Shown here piece by piece: positions 1-10,769 of a DNA stretch of 64,000 nt. This DNA comes from Haliotis asinina (lineage: Eukaryota > Mollusca > Gastropoda > Lepetellida > Haliotidae): NCBI RefSeq assembly GCF_037392515.1, contig NW_027133904.1, forward strand, positions 10,001 to 74,000, given 5' to 3'. Numbering within the stretch: position 1 is the first letter of the stretch; each line of letters opens with the position of its first letter. The notes below the pieces were generated by a model. It searched no databases, was not told the origin of the DNA, and was given only the letters and a program-made list of their open reading frames with translations. A program made the translations under genes and the position numbers.

Positions 1-1262
1 GCACCGCAAATGGAGTGAACGGATACGGTTAGGGTTAAGGTAAGCACCGCAAATCGAGTTAACGGATACGGTTAGGGCAGAAGTTAGGGTTAGCACCAGA
101 AATGAAGTGAACGGATGCGGTTAGGGCTAGAGTTAGGGTTAGCACCGCAAATGGACTTAACGGATACGGTTAGGGCAGAAGTTAGGGTTAGCACCAGAAA
201 TGAAGTGAACGGATACGGTTAGGGCAGAAGTTAGGGTTAGCACCAGAATTGAAGTGAACGGATGCGGTTAGGGCAAGGGTTAGGGTTAGCACCAGAAATG
301 AAGTGAACGGATACTGTTAGGGCAGAAGTTAGGGTTAGCACTAGAAATCGAGCTAACGGATACGGTTAGGGTTAGGGTTAGCACCACCAATCGACTTAAC
401 GGATACGGTTAGGGCAAGGGTTAGGGTTAGCACCGTAGATGAAGTGAACGGATACGGTTAGGGCAAGACCTAGGGTTAGCACCACAAATGGAGTGAACGG
501 ATACGGTTAGGGCAAGAGTTAGGGTTAGCACCACCAATCGACTTAACGGATACGGTTAGGGCAAGACTTAGGGTTAGCGCCGCAAATGGACTTAACGGAT
601 ACGGTTAGGGCTGGACTTAGGGTTAGCACCATAGATGAAGTGAACGGATACGGTTAGGGCAGAAGTTAGGGTTAGCACCAGAAATGAAGTGAACGGATGC
701 GGTTAGGGCAAGAGCTAGGGTTAGCGCCGCAAATGGACTTAACGGATACGGTTAGGGCTGGACTTAGGGTTAGCACCACAAATCGAGCTAACGGATACGG
801 TTAGGGCAGAAGTTAGGGTTAGCACCGTAGATGAAGTGAACGGATGCGGTTAGGGCAAGAGCTAGGGTTAGCACCGCAAATGGACTTAACGGATACGGTT
901 AGGGCTGGACTTAGGGTTAGCACCACAAATCGAGCTAACGGATACGGTTAGGGCAGAAGTTAGGGTTAGCACCGTAGATGAAGTGAACGGATACGGTTAG
1001 GGCAAGACCTAGGGTTAGCACCGCAAATGGACTTAACGGATACGGTTAGGGCTGGACTTAGGGTTAGCACCACAAATCGAGCTAACAGATACGGTTAGGG
1101 CAGAAGTTAGGGTTAGCACGGTAGATGAAGTGAACGGATACGGTTAGGGCAAGAGTTAGGGTTAGCACCGTAGATGAAGTGAACGGATACGGTTAGGGCA
1201 AGACCTAGGGTTAGCACCACAAATGGAGTGAACGGATACGGTTAGGGCAGAAGTTAGGGTAA
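1..1262. repeat. 49-bp telomere-like satellite array
   Basis: About 25 tandem copies of a 49-bp unit run off the left edge. Each unit carries two or three TTAGGG/TTAGGGTTAG motifs followed by a variable core (GCACC...GAAC/TAAC GGATACGG). Core variants alternate; from about 624 to 1213 they form a three-unit higher-order repeat, with the GCACCACAAATCGAGC variant at 773, 920 and 1067 (147 bp apart). The G-rich strand points into the window, opposite to what a left chromosome end would show, so this is better read as an interstitial telomere-like satellite. No gene is seen. Confidence 0.93.
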
Positions 1263-1263
1263 A

Positions 1264-2480
1264 GACGAAAAATCGAGCCGGCCCGTTGGGGCGCGCTTTT
1301 TTTGGTTGTGTTTTTGAGAGTGACCTGTGGGGCGCGTTGTGGGATGCCTGTTTTTGGAGCTGTTGCGTGACGGGCGTGCCGCCGTCCCGTTTTTCAGTCC
1401 GTTGGGGTGCGCTTTTTCGGATTGTGTTTTTGAGAGTGACCCGTGGGGCGCGTTGTGGGGTGCATGTTTTTGGAGGTATGGTGTGGCATGCGTGCCGCCG
1501 TCCCGTTTTTCAGTCCGTTGAGGTGGGCTTTTTTGGATTGTGTTTTTGAGAGTGACCCGTGGGGCGCGTTGTGGGGTGCATGTTTTTGGAGGTATGGTGT
1601 GGCATGCGTGCCGCCGTCCCGTTTTTCAGTCCGTTGAGGTGGGCTTTTTTGGATTGTGTTTTTGAGAGTGACCTGTGGGGCGCGTTGTGGGGTGCATGTT
1701 TTTGGAGGTATGGTGTGGCATGCGTGCCACCGTCCCGTTTTTCAGTCCGTTGAGGTGGGCTTTTTTAGATTGTGTTTTTGAGAGTGACCCGTGGGGCGCG
1801 TTGTGGGATGCCTGTTTTTGGAGGTATGGCGTGACGGGCGTGCCGCCGTCCCGTTTTTCAGTCCGTTGAGGTGCGCTTTTTTGGATTGTGTTTTTGAGAG
1901 TGACCTGTGGGGCGCGTTGTGGGATGCCTGTTTTTGGAGGTATGGCGTGACGGGCGTGCCGCCGTCCCGTTTTTCAGTCCGTTGAGGTGCGCTTTTTCAG
2001 ATTGTGTTTTTGAGAGTGACCCGTGGGGCGCGTTGTGGGATGCCTGTTTTTGGAGGTATGGCGTGACGGGCGTGCCGCCGTCCCGTTTTTCAGTCCGTTG
2101 AGGTGCGCTTTTTTGGATTGTGTTTTTGAGAGTGACCTGTGGGGCGCGTTGTGGGATGCCTGTTTTTGGAGGTATGGCGTGACGGGCGTGCCGCCGTCCC
2201 GTTTTTCAGTCCGTTGAGGTGCGCTTTTTCAGATTGTGTTTTTGAGAGTGACCTGTGGGACGCGTTGTGGGATGCATGTTTTTGGAGGTATGGCGTGACG
2301 GGCGTGCCGCCGTCCCGTTTTTCAGTCCGTTGAGGTGCGCTTTTTCAGATTGTGTTTTTGAGAGTGACCTGTGGGACGCGTTGTGGGATGCATGTTTTTG
2401 GAGGTATGGCGTGACGGGCGTGCCGCCGTCCCCTGTTTTGCAGTCCTTTGGGGGTGCGCCTTTTTGGATTGTGTTTTGTG
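1264..2480. repeat. 116-bp GC-rich satellite array
   Basis: Roughly ten copies of a 116-bp unit, seen as the repeated GTGACC(C/T)GTGGGGCGCG and GTGCCGCCGTCCCG motifs near 1440, 1556, 1672, 1788, 1904, 2020, 2136, 2252 and 2368. Because 116 is not a multiple of 3, the overlapping ~64-residue open frames recur once per unit and are artefacts. Copies between about 1788 and 2252 alternate in two types, giving a 232-bp dimer. The last copy (about 2430-2490) is diverged. Confidence 0.93.
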
Positions 2481-2770
2481 GGAGTGACCTGTGGGACGTG
2501 CTCCCGTGTTGGCTTTGTGTGTCGCCCCGTTGCCGCAAGCAACCCTTTTCGGCTTCGATTTGAGTTTGGACTTGCGGGGTGCGACGGGAGGCTTGGCACG
2601 GTGCGCCGTCCGTGCGATTATGTTGTCGGCGGTGCCCCGCCAGCTTACCGTTCGCGCTGCCGCACTTGCGTCGTTGGTGGGTTGCCCTGAGCGGCGTCGA
2701 CGTTTGGTCTGCGTTGGCGTTGTTTGTCTGTGATGATTTTGGTGCGTGGTGGTGACGTGGGCGTTTGACT
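2481..2770. other. GC-rich spacer between satellites
   Basis: A GC-rich, CpG-rich stretch without clear tandem structure that joins the 116-bp array to the next satellite. Open frames on both strands look like composition effects. I see no rRNA-like or other recognisable sequence. Confidence 0.5.
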
Positions 2771-3932
2771 TTGTAGGGGAATCGCGGACATGGGTTGTTG
2801 TGGCGGGGAATTCGCGGAGTGTTGGAATGAAAGACAATGGTTCTGGGTCGGCAATTGTAAATGCGAATGCGCCTGACTGTGCCCTGTAGGTCTTACGAGG
2901 TCTGACGAGGTCTTACATCGCGGACATGTATTTTTTAACGATGGCGGACGGAGCGTTTTCTTGTGTAGGAATGAAAGACAATGTTTTCCTTGCCACCTGT
3001 AAGTGAAATGAAGCCTGCCGGAATGGCGGACGTGTACGTATGTGCCGGGCCACGGACGCACTTGCGGCATTGGGTGTTGTGTTTGAATTAAAGACAGTGG
3101 TTTCCCTAGCCACCTGTAAGTAAAATTAAACCTGCCGGAATGGCGGACGTGTATTTTTGTCACGGCGGACGGAGCGTTTTCTTGTGTAGGAAGTAAAGAC
3201 AATGTTTTCCTAGCCACCTGTAAGTGAAATGAAGCCTGTCGGAATGGCGGACGTGTATTTTTGTCACGGCGGACGGAGCGTTTTCTTGTGTAGGAAGTAA
3301 AGACAATGTTTTCCTAGCCACCTGTAAGTGAAATGAAGCCTGCCGGAATGGCGGACGTGTAGTTTCGTGACGGCGGACTGAGTGTTTTCTGGCGTTGGAA
3401 TGAAAGACGATGGTTTTCCTAGCCAGACATAAGTCAACTTGAACCTGCCCGTATCTCTTGGTCAAGGGACCGTGTCGCACTTGTTACTTTGTAGGGGAAT
3501 CGCGGACATGGGTTGTTGTGACGGGGAATTCGCTTAGTGTTGGAATGAAAGACAACGGTGTGGGGGTAGGCAGTTGTAAATACGAATAAGCCTGACTGTG
3601 CCCTGTAGGTCTTACGAGGTCTTACGAGGTCTTACAAGGTCTTACATCGCGGACATGTATTTTTTAATGATGGCGGACGGAGCGTTTTCTTGTGTAGGAA
3701 TTAAAGACAATGTTTTCATAGCCACCTGTAAGTCAAATGAAGCCTGCCGGAATGGCGCACGTGTACGTTTTGAATTAAAGACAGTGGTTTCCCTAGCCAC
3801 TTGTAAGTAGAATTAAACCTGCCGGAATGGCGGACGTGCATTTTGGTGACGGCGGACGGAGCGTTTTCTTGTGTAGGAATTAAAGACAATGCTTTCCTAG
3901 CCACTTGTAAGTCAATTTAAACCTGCCGGAAT
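2771..3932. repeat. 104-bp satellite within a 718-bp macro-duplication
   Basis: A unit containing CTGCCGGAATGGCGGACGTG, GGCGGACGGAGCGTTTTCTT, AAAGACAATG and a splice-donor-like CCACCTGTAAGT recurs; three consecutive copies start at 3131, 3235 and 3339 (104 bp). A larger module beginning TTGTAGGGGAATCGCGGACA occurs at 2771 and again at 3489 (718 bp apart), each followed by short GTCTTACGAG repeats. The array ends abruptly at CCTGCCGGAAT (about 3932), where Harbinger-derived sequence starts. The donor-like GTAAGT is part of the repeat and is not evidence of a gene. Confidence 0.85.
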
Positions 3933-3934
3933 AT

Positions 3935-4552
3935 ATTGTATTATTCACAACGAAAGACAAAGCAGATGCGATACGCCGCCCCAAGACAGGTGGTGGACCG
4001 AAGCCATCCGTGCACAATATGCCCTCTACTAAAAGTTATGAAAAGAAAGGTATTTTCCAAAGCTACTAGTTCAATCTTCAAAATCTTAACATTTGTTTGT
4101 ATCTCTCTGTAAGTTCAAAGTCTGAACAGATCAAGATGCTCTGCAAGATTAATGTTTGAGGATGAAATGTCAAAATGTCTATCAGATAAATAGGCACAGT
4201 CACATCTACAGTATTTTAAACAATGAACCTGATAATCATCAGAATAAATTTTAGTCCCAAACTGGTGATATTTGTTCCAGATTGCGACTTGCCTGTCAAT
4301 GTGATCATTGACAATCAGGGTATCCTCCACGTACCCTCCACATCAACTACAAAAGAGAGTAAACCAAGCAAACGAAAGCTTCAAGATGAAGAAGTGTCCG
4401 TTCTACGAGCGGAAAGGGACAAGTACATTGCTGAATGTGAAAAGTTGAAACAAGAAGCAAATTATTTCAAAATTAAGGCTGAGGTGGAAGAGCTAAAAAA
4501 ACAAAGATTACAATTGGAAATTATGAAGCTGAAATGTGAAAATGATTATTGA
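3935..4552 (+). pseudogene. Myb/SANT-like Harbinger partner protein, 3' half
   Basis: Two exons can be joined in frame. Exon a (about 3935-4049) encodes KADAIRRPKTGGGPKPS, the linker that follows the trihelix/Myb domain in Harbinger-associated SANT proteins, and ends at a GT donor (4050). Exon b (4281-4552) follows a TTTGTTCCAG acceptor and encodes a short linker (CDLPVNVIIDNQG), a basic patch (KPSKRKLQ) and a Glu/Lys/Leu-rich coiled coil of about 50 residues ending at TGA. In this family the Myb domain binds the element ends and brings the transposase into the nucleus. That domain is absent: upstream sequence is satellite. It is therefore a truncated copy. The exon b boundary is inferred from splice consensus and frame only. 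Confidence 0.65.
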
Positions 4553-4847
4553 CTTATGATGTACATAAAATCAAAATATCTTATTTGTACATAAGATGAT
4601 TAAGACACTGACAGTTTGTTTGTTCTTTACATTATACGGTGGAAGCTGTCACAACCGGCATCTGTCGGATCTAGTAAGTTCTTGATACTGGCATAGAAGC
4701 TCAACCCCACCCATTTTTACATTTATCGTCAGCTCTACAATATGGCACATTGCCTAATTCAGAATATTTCTTCAGTCCCAACGAGTGCCTGCTTTGAGAG
4801 CTTCCACTGCATAAGAAGTCATAACTTGAAAATAATTTGTAAACTTT

Positions 4848-7045
4848 TCAGGTGAAGTATGCCTGGCAAAGATAATTTCTAACATTTGTTCCAGTCAATT
4901 CATCAGCAACTTGGACAGTGAATTTATCATCATTACAATCATCGTAATGAACATTGAATACATCTTGTCTTGCAATGCCAATATTATGTAATATTACACT
5001 AGTTACAATCACATCACAAGCACGCTTGGGTGACATGCGCAAACCACTATGCAGACAAGAAAATCTTCGCTTAAGAATTCCGAATGTTTGTTCAATAAGA
5101 ACTCTGGTTTTCGTTTGACTTCTGTTGAATCTCTCTTGAGCCCTGTTTGCTGGAGATAGATACGGTGTCATCAGGTATGACTTGCACGGGTAGCCAGAGT
5201 CCCCTAGAAGTAAACCCTTGTAGGTACCTGAAATATTATGCCAAATTACAAATCTCAAGTATTCTTTGCTTGTTACTGGTATATGATATCAGTTGGATGA
5301 ATTTAAAGGCAGGAGGATTATTGTACAATGAACTGGATCAGAGGTTTGGATATGATGCTTTACTATAGCTGGTTTATCACATCATCTATGTATCATATAT
5401 AATCAAATATGACTCATCGGTATTACTATTAGTAATTTTGTGTACCTACTCTAAGTGTTGTGTGAGTAGGTGGATTATTATGTACTTGTACCTTATCAAG
5501 TTTGGTTTGTATGACTGCAGTTTGTAACATATGCTTACATGTATGCATATATTAAGTATGTATTGTGTTCACGAAATGTTAAACGTAATTTTACGTTTAC
5601 GTACAATTGGATAGTTGTTGTTTCACAACAGTCATTTTGTATGTATTATTTTCAAGGGTTTATTCACAAGATCCACTGTGAGGGATCATGAAATCCCAGG
5701 CGATAAATCTATAAACCCTTCAAAACTATTTGTCATTACTAAATCTCAACAAGATATCATTGTTACACTAGTAATTTCACACTGACAAAAAATTGGATTT
5801 ATTAATTTATTCTCATTGCTCTTAATACTGGAGGTCTTATGATACGTTAGTTATTGGTCTTACATACCATTTTCGAATGCAAGACTGATTTTACTGTCCC
5901 GGAAAATTCGACTGTCATGTACGCTCCCAGGCCACTTGGCCACACAGTTTGTAACTCTGAACTGTGCATCACAGATCATCTGCCTCAAGGAAAAAAGATT
6001 ATTTGCAGAGGAAATTTAACATTTGTGTTGATTGTGAACTCAATATTATGTGGTCACATTTTACTATATCTTCATAGATTAATTTTAATAAACAAATTCA
6101 ATTTTAATTAACAAAGTTATTTTTCATTTACTATGATGCAAACAATTACAATGCAATAATCATAACTTTCTTTGAAACTAATTCATTGCTTTTTATTTTT
6201 TGACATGAAGTTCCATGAATATGAACAATCTGAAGTATGGAAAATATCCTTAATTGTCAGAATTTCAATACATTAACTCACCTGAACATTGAGTGAATGG
6301 AACCCCTTCCTGTTCACATAGTCACCTTCATCTTTACTGGGGGCTGTGATCCTTATGAATGTCCCATCGACACATCCCAATACATTTGGAAATCCTAAAA
6401 ATGTATAGAGAATTATAAAAATTTAACACTGAATCGAAAACGATACCATAGGCAATATCTTTGTAATATTGGGACATTCAGGGTTGATTTTGGTTATTCC
6501 GCTTCGCAGTTCAACTTTTACATTTCGACACCGCATTTAGATTGATCTCCCTTTACATCACATTAGGTAACGATTCCGTACCGTGGTTTTGTTATGATAT
6601 CTACTCGCTGAGAATAATAAAGATTCTTACCTGCAATCTTGTAAAACATGGACTTGCATGTGTCTGTGTCCGCGGGCATCTTAATGAATCGATGTGCCAG
6701 GGGAACAAAAGCTCCGCAAAAGTCCCTGATTGACCGATAAACAGACGATGCGGAAATGCTACGGTAAGTATCGGCAATCAGGGAACAAAACCCACCGGTC
6801 GCCAGAAACCGGAGGGAGACGAGCACTTGCGTCAGAGGAGGCAGGGGACAGCTCCTAGCTGTCTCTCTCCTCAGCTGGCCAACTATCAACGACACTATGA
6901 AGAGAATAGTGTCAGGCCTGAAACGATAACGCGCAAACACCGATTCCTCCGACATGGTTTCCAGAGGGTTGCTGCGGTCCATCAACCCTCTCTCCACCCT
7001 AGCTTTGTTTCTCCGACGGCATTGTCTCCTTCTCCTGTACGCCAT
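4848..7045 (-). CDS. HARBI1-like: HARBI1-like Harbinger transposase, four exons
   Basis: Four exons read in order on the minus strand: 7045-6631, 6394-6282, 5979-5868 and 5227-4848. All introns are GT-AG and phases agree, giving 339 residues, close to vertebrate HARBI1 (~350). The start is the ATG at 7045 ([14 protein letters not shown], a basic N-terminus). Residues ~35-130 form the helical region ([18 protein letters not shown]). Exon 2 carries CVDGTFIRI with the first catalytic Asp (D148); exon 3 carries [12 protein letters not shown]; exon 4 carries LLGDSGYP (D223) and [15 protein letters not shown] (E259), completing the DDE_4 nuclease triad. No stop or frameshift is visible. The family cuts and reinserts DNA with a Myb-like partner in the nucleus; some copies have become host genes. 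Since the neighbouring partner is truncated, activity would need a partner in trans. Confidence 0.88.
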
Positions 7046-7254
7046 TTTGATCTCAAATAATGACTTAAGTTACCTACCTAGCAGACTCAAATAATTTGAG
7101 TTTTTAACTCAAGTTGAGTCGAAAAAAAACCTCAGTTTTGTTTGAGAAATGCATTTTGCTGAGTTTTCTCAAATTTGAGTAAAAACTCAGACTTAAGTCT
7201 GAAAACAGACTTAAGTTTGTTTCGAGAAATCGGGGCCAGCTCTAACTTGTTTCA

Positions 7255-7352
7255 ACAAGAGTCATGAGAAGATGACATATCTCCCTGGCCCCCACACAAT
7301 GAAGGACAAATAATCTGACAGTTACTTAATGTATTTTTAGACTTAATTGGCA
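7255..7352 (-). repeat. family X terminal fragment
   Basis: Sequence of the form TCATGAGAAGATGACATATC, CCCTGG, GACAAATAATCTGACAGTTACTTA and TTTTTAGACTTA matches the ends of the longer family X copies at 14.5, 29.7 and 32.9 kb, in the orientation of the 14.5-kb copy. Confidence 0.6.
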
Positions 7353-7830
7353 ACAGTTCAATTTGTGATGCAATTAGCACCCTGACTATAAACAACAATT
7401 CAGATGCAAATAATACCTCGGAAACTTACCAACAGAGTTTTGTTGTTAATCTCTGTGATTATCAATTAACTGAGCAAGAATTAAGTCTCTTATCTAAAGG
7501 CTTAACATTTAGCCCTACTCCCATGTGCTCCAACAAAAGCTAGTCATTCACCGACCTAAAAGCACTTTTTAGAAAGTTGAAACTGACCCACTACTTCAGT
7601 GACAGAGTTTCAGATCGTCGTCGGTCAGCGGTCATAGACCGAATATATCTGTGTGTGACTTATGAATTAGTATGCTGATCGGACTTGTGACTGGTGGTTT
7701 CCCAGGGAAAGTGGTCGTTACAATATCCTTTGAAACAAATTTTAAAATATTTATCATGGAAATTAAATTAATGTGAAAATGAAATGTTTGAAACCGGAAA
7801 GCACAACTAGCAGCTGTTCATTCACAACAA
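7353..7830. other. no gene seen
   Basis: AT-rich sequence without a coding signal, tandem repeat or recognised element. Confidence 0.5.
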
Positions 7831-8030
7831 CTCGATCCTTTCCGCGAGTCATGGAAAATACGTCCGCCCATTCGTAACTACTCGCCTCTTTCCGTGACCT
7901 TCAAGAAGAAGGCTTGCCGGAATGACAAGAGTACATTCGTAACTACTCGGGTCATTCCAGAAAGCCGGTTACGGAAAGAGGCGAGTAGTTACGAATGGAC
8001 AGGAGTAGTTATGAATGTACGTCAGCCGCA
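7831..8030. repeat. foldback repeat with 32-bp arms
   Basis: Arms 7868-7899 and 7967-7998 are reverse complements with one mismatch (arm starts CCATTCGTAACTACTCGCCT). The 67-bp loop contains a nested inverted pair (GGAATGAC / GTCATTCC), and related modules lie just outside at about 7831 and 8000. No coding is seen. It lies next to a broken hAT transposase but no target duplication links the two. Confidence 0.85.
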
Positions 8031-8041
8031 AATTAAGTTAG

Positions 8042-8935
8042 ATGTCTTTTGATTGGTCGGGAATAATGCAGCTATCCAATCGTTTTCCGTGTTATAATTA
8101 TGATCACTTTGCTAATGGTGGCGATATATGTAAACACGTGCATAAGCAAACCATGCCACCAAAGAAAAAAATTAAGCAGGTCACGTTTACTGGTTTTGTG
8201 ACAGGGAAGAGCCCATTTGATATACAGCCAGACACGGAGAGTACTTTCGTTCTTGAAAAACAAAAGCAAACACACACTTGAGTGTTTCAAGGTAGATGGT
8301 TACAATTACACTCGTGGTTGAGATACGATGATGAGAGTAGAAAAATGACTTGTCATTTGTGTGTAGAGACAGAGATGTTGTGAGACAGAGAGTGCGTTCA
8401 CTCAGGGTTGTTGCAATTATAGATTGTCTAACATTGACGACCACGTGAAGACAAATGATCACAAAACTGACGTCATAGCTCCCACATTGAAACGAGATGT
8501 TGAGAAACTCCAAGACCTTCAGCATAGCCTTAGCGATCAAGAAAAGGGAGCACTGATAGGACTGAAAGTTGCCTACTGGATTTGCAAAGACGGCATTGCC
8601 CTCATTAAATTTCAGTCATTAATGGATCTTTTGAAGGACTTACACGTTCCAAATATTGAATTTTTAACAGTTTCTGATTCTGTCAAGTATGACTCATCAT
8701 ATGCAGGAAGTGAATTTAAAGACTCAATGTCGTCATCTATTGACCAAGAGGTCACAAAAAAAGTAAATACTTCACCTTTTGCATCAGTATTAGCTGATGA
8801 AAGTACTGACATTTCTGTTACCATGAATATGCAGGTGTCCTGTACTTCTGGAATATTGCTGACTAGAGTGAAACAACAAACTAACCTCAAGTATTCAATG
8901 TTGATGTTTTATTTATTTTAATTCAGCTCTTACGT
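8042..8935 (+). pseudogene. hAT-type transposase relic (KIAA1586/ZNF862-like)
   Basis: Three reading frames together give an N-terminal half of a hAT-like protein. The first piece has a basic start (MPPKKKIKQ). A second frame at about 8280-8375 reads GRWLQLHSWLRYDDESRKMT followed by CHLC, the BED/TTF-type zinc-finger neighbourhood, and runs into a stop. From about 8400 a third frame reads AFTQGCCNYRLSNIDDHVKT and continues to YWICKDGIALIKFQSLMDLL and FASVLADESTDIS, where the DESTD Asp is the first catalytic residue of the hAT core. The match ends soon after (about 8840). At least two frame changes and loss of the C-terminal two thirds make it a dead fragment. Confidence 0.7.
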
Positions 8936-8988
8936 AAGAAAGTGTATGTTACCCCAATCTCCTTGCATCTTTTACTTCATTTTCTTTG

Positions 8989-9214
8989 AACCCATGCTTG
9001 CCATAAAAGGCGACTCAGCTTGTCGTAAGAGGCGAGTAACGGGATCGGGTGGTCAGACTCGCTGACTTGGTCGACACGTCATCGGTTCCCAATTGCGCAG
9101 ATCGATGCTCATGTTGTTGATCACTGGATTGTCTGGTCCAGACTCGATTATTTACACACCGTCGCCATATAGCTGGAATATTGCTGAGTGTGGCGTAAAA
9201 CTATACTCACTCAG
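8989..9214 (+). mobile_element. SINE-A copy, 5'-truncated, 11-bp target duplication
   Basis: Matches the other SINE-A copies: GGGATCGGGTGGTCAG, GATCGATGCTCATGTTGTTG, GATCACTGGATTGTCTGGTC, then GCTGGAATATTGCTGAGTG and a CTCACTC tail. It begins inside the element (ACCCATGCTTGCC) and is flanked by perfect TCATTTTCTTT duplications at 8978-8988 and 9215-9225. 5' truncation plus a target duplication is the signature of LINE-driven retrotransposition. Confidence 0.9.
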
Positions 9215-9579
9215 TCATTTTCTTTTTGTTTTTACATATTTTTTTGTAAGTAATGATCATGTTCCATATTGATAGGTGATCTGTCAGTTCTTAGGTTTGA
9301 TCAGTGCCAAATTGTACATGATTTGTATTTCTGCCTGAAATGAAAACTCTGAACACAGACAATTGTTGAATAGTTTTTTAATCAATTTCTGGCGGACTTG
9401 CTGTTTGTTGCCACTGACCGGAACTTTTCACCACCAGCTGGTCAGTGACTTACCCTATCAGTTTATTCTCAAAAACACTGAGTGATGAAGGAGAGACCGC
9501 CACCATCTCACCCCTAGACAAAAAGTTTGGACCACAAAGCAATTGGAACCCGCCATACAGCAATGATCAGTCTGGAATC

Positions 9580-10660
9580 ATTCTTCAAAGCAGCCACCAA
9601 TGATTTCTTCAAACTGAAGGACACAAAACTCAAACATCACAACCTCACCATTGATGAAATGACTGCACTCTCTGCTCTCAAAAAATAATAATAAAATCAT
9701 TATTTAAAAAAGCAGACAAGGGTTCAGCAGTAGTAATTCAAAACACTTTGGACTACATAAATGAATCATTACAACAACTTTCGGATGATAAATTTTACTG
9801 CAAACTAAATGACGATCCAACAGAAACATTCTCGGCCAAAATCACTAGAGATTTAACAAATCCCAGGCCGCTCAATCATAAACGGCAATAACACTCCCAT
9901 TGAAAAAAATCAGTATCTTTGTAGATGAGCACATAAAAGAGTTTGTCACGCAATATCCTAGCTATGTTCGGGACACTACCCACTTTATAAAAAGATTGGA
10001 ATCACTGTCTATTCCAGCTGGCCAGGATGTCCTCCTAGTCACACTAGACGTCACATCACTTTATACCAACATCCCTAACCATGACGGCTTGTTAGCTGTT
10101 GCTAAAGGAGTCCGTAGACACAAACCTAACTGGCAAATTATTGCCGCTGGCATAGTGGGTCTTCTCAGAACTGTACTTCATAAAAACAATTTTGTTTTTA
10201 ACAGCCAACACTGCCTACAGATAGAAGGCACGGCTATGGGTACCAAATGTGCACCGTCATATGCCAATATATTCATGGGGGAATTAGAATCCATACTCCT
10301 CTCACAACATATTGACAAACCCCACATCTACATTCGTTCCATTGACGACATTTCCCTGGTATGGACACTAGGCCTATCTCGCCTACATGCTTTCATTAAA
10401 TTCTTTAATGAAGCTCACCCCACCATAAAATTCATGGCTGAATTTTATCCTCATAAAGTAGTTTTTCTGGACATGTGGGTCAGTCTAGACAAAGAGAACA
10501 ACAAGTTGTGTTCCTCTCTAAATTGCAAGCCCATCGACACACACTCTTATCTGTTGTATACGTCATGTCACCCCAGACACGTCAAGACTAAGGGCCCATA
10601 TAGTCAGTTCCTTAGACTCTAACACATCTGCTCCTCCACTGAGGAGTATGAAACCTCTTA
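9580..10660 (+). pseudogene. Penelope-like reverse transcriptase
   Basis: The upstream part (about 9567-9880) carries HHNLTIDEMTALSALK and, after a frame change, KKADKGSAVVIQ, typical of the Penelope RT N-terminus. The longest open frame, 9900-10622 (240 residues), holds motif A LVTLDVTSLYTNIP (Asp50), motif B GTAMGTKCAPSYAN (110-123) and a motif C altered from the usual R-Y-I-D-D-I-F to RSIDDIS (146-152). It ends FLRL-stop, and the same frame continues past the stop as HICSSTEEY, so the stop is a mutation. The enzyme would copy element RNA at a nicked target. Stops, frameshifts and the Tyr-to-Ser change argue it is inactive. Confidence 0.85.
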
Positions 10661-10769
10661 AATTTTTACCTAAAATGAGGATATCCTAAGAGACTCATAC
10701 AACGGAACAAAAACAAGGCCGACGGCAAGGACAGGAACACCCTCCTGACACTCTTCAAAAAAATATCCA

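Larger units (their letters stand above)
3933..7237. mobile_element. PIF/Harbinger element, left end missing
   Basis: The segment holds the two converging genes typical of animal Harbinger elements: a Myb/SANT-like protein (plus strand) and a HARBI1-type transposase (minus strand). The right end, about 7060-7237, is rich in short palindromes (ACTCAAATAATTTGAGT-like, GACTTAAGTC) and finishes in GTTTCGAGAAATCGGGGCC, plausibly a terminal inverted repeat. No matching left terminus is present; the satellite meets the Myb gene inside its coding region. The element therefore appears 5'-truncated, or cut by satellite expansion. Confidence 0.75.

Noticed and set aside
1..1262. True chromosome end
   Set aside because: TTAGGG runs in the wrong direction for a left end and is embedded in a 49-bp satellite unit.
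1286..2563. Serial ~64-residue open frames in the GC-rich array
   Set aside because: They recur every 116 bp with the satellite unit and shift frame between units.
2481..2770. Ribosomal spacer or rRNA gene
   Set aside because: GC-rich with flanking subrepeats, but no rRNA-like sequence is recognisable.
2206..3480. Minus-strand frames of 110-190 residues over the satellites
   Set aside because: They follow the repeat units, have no known domain and reflect GC-rich repeat composition.
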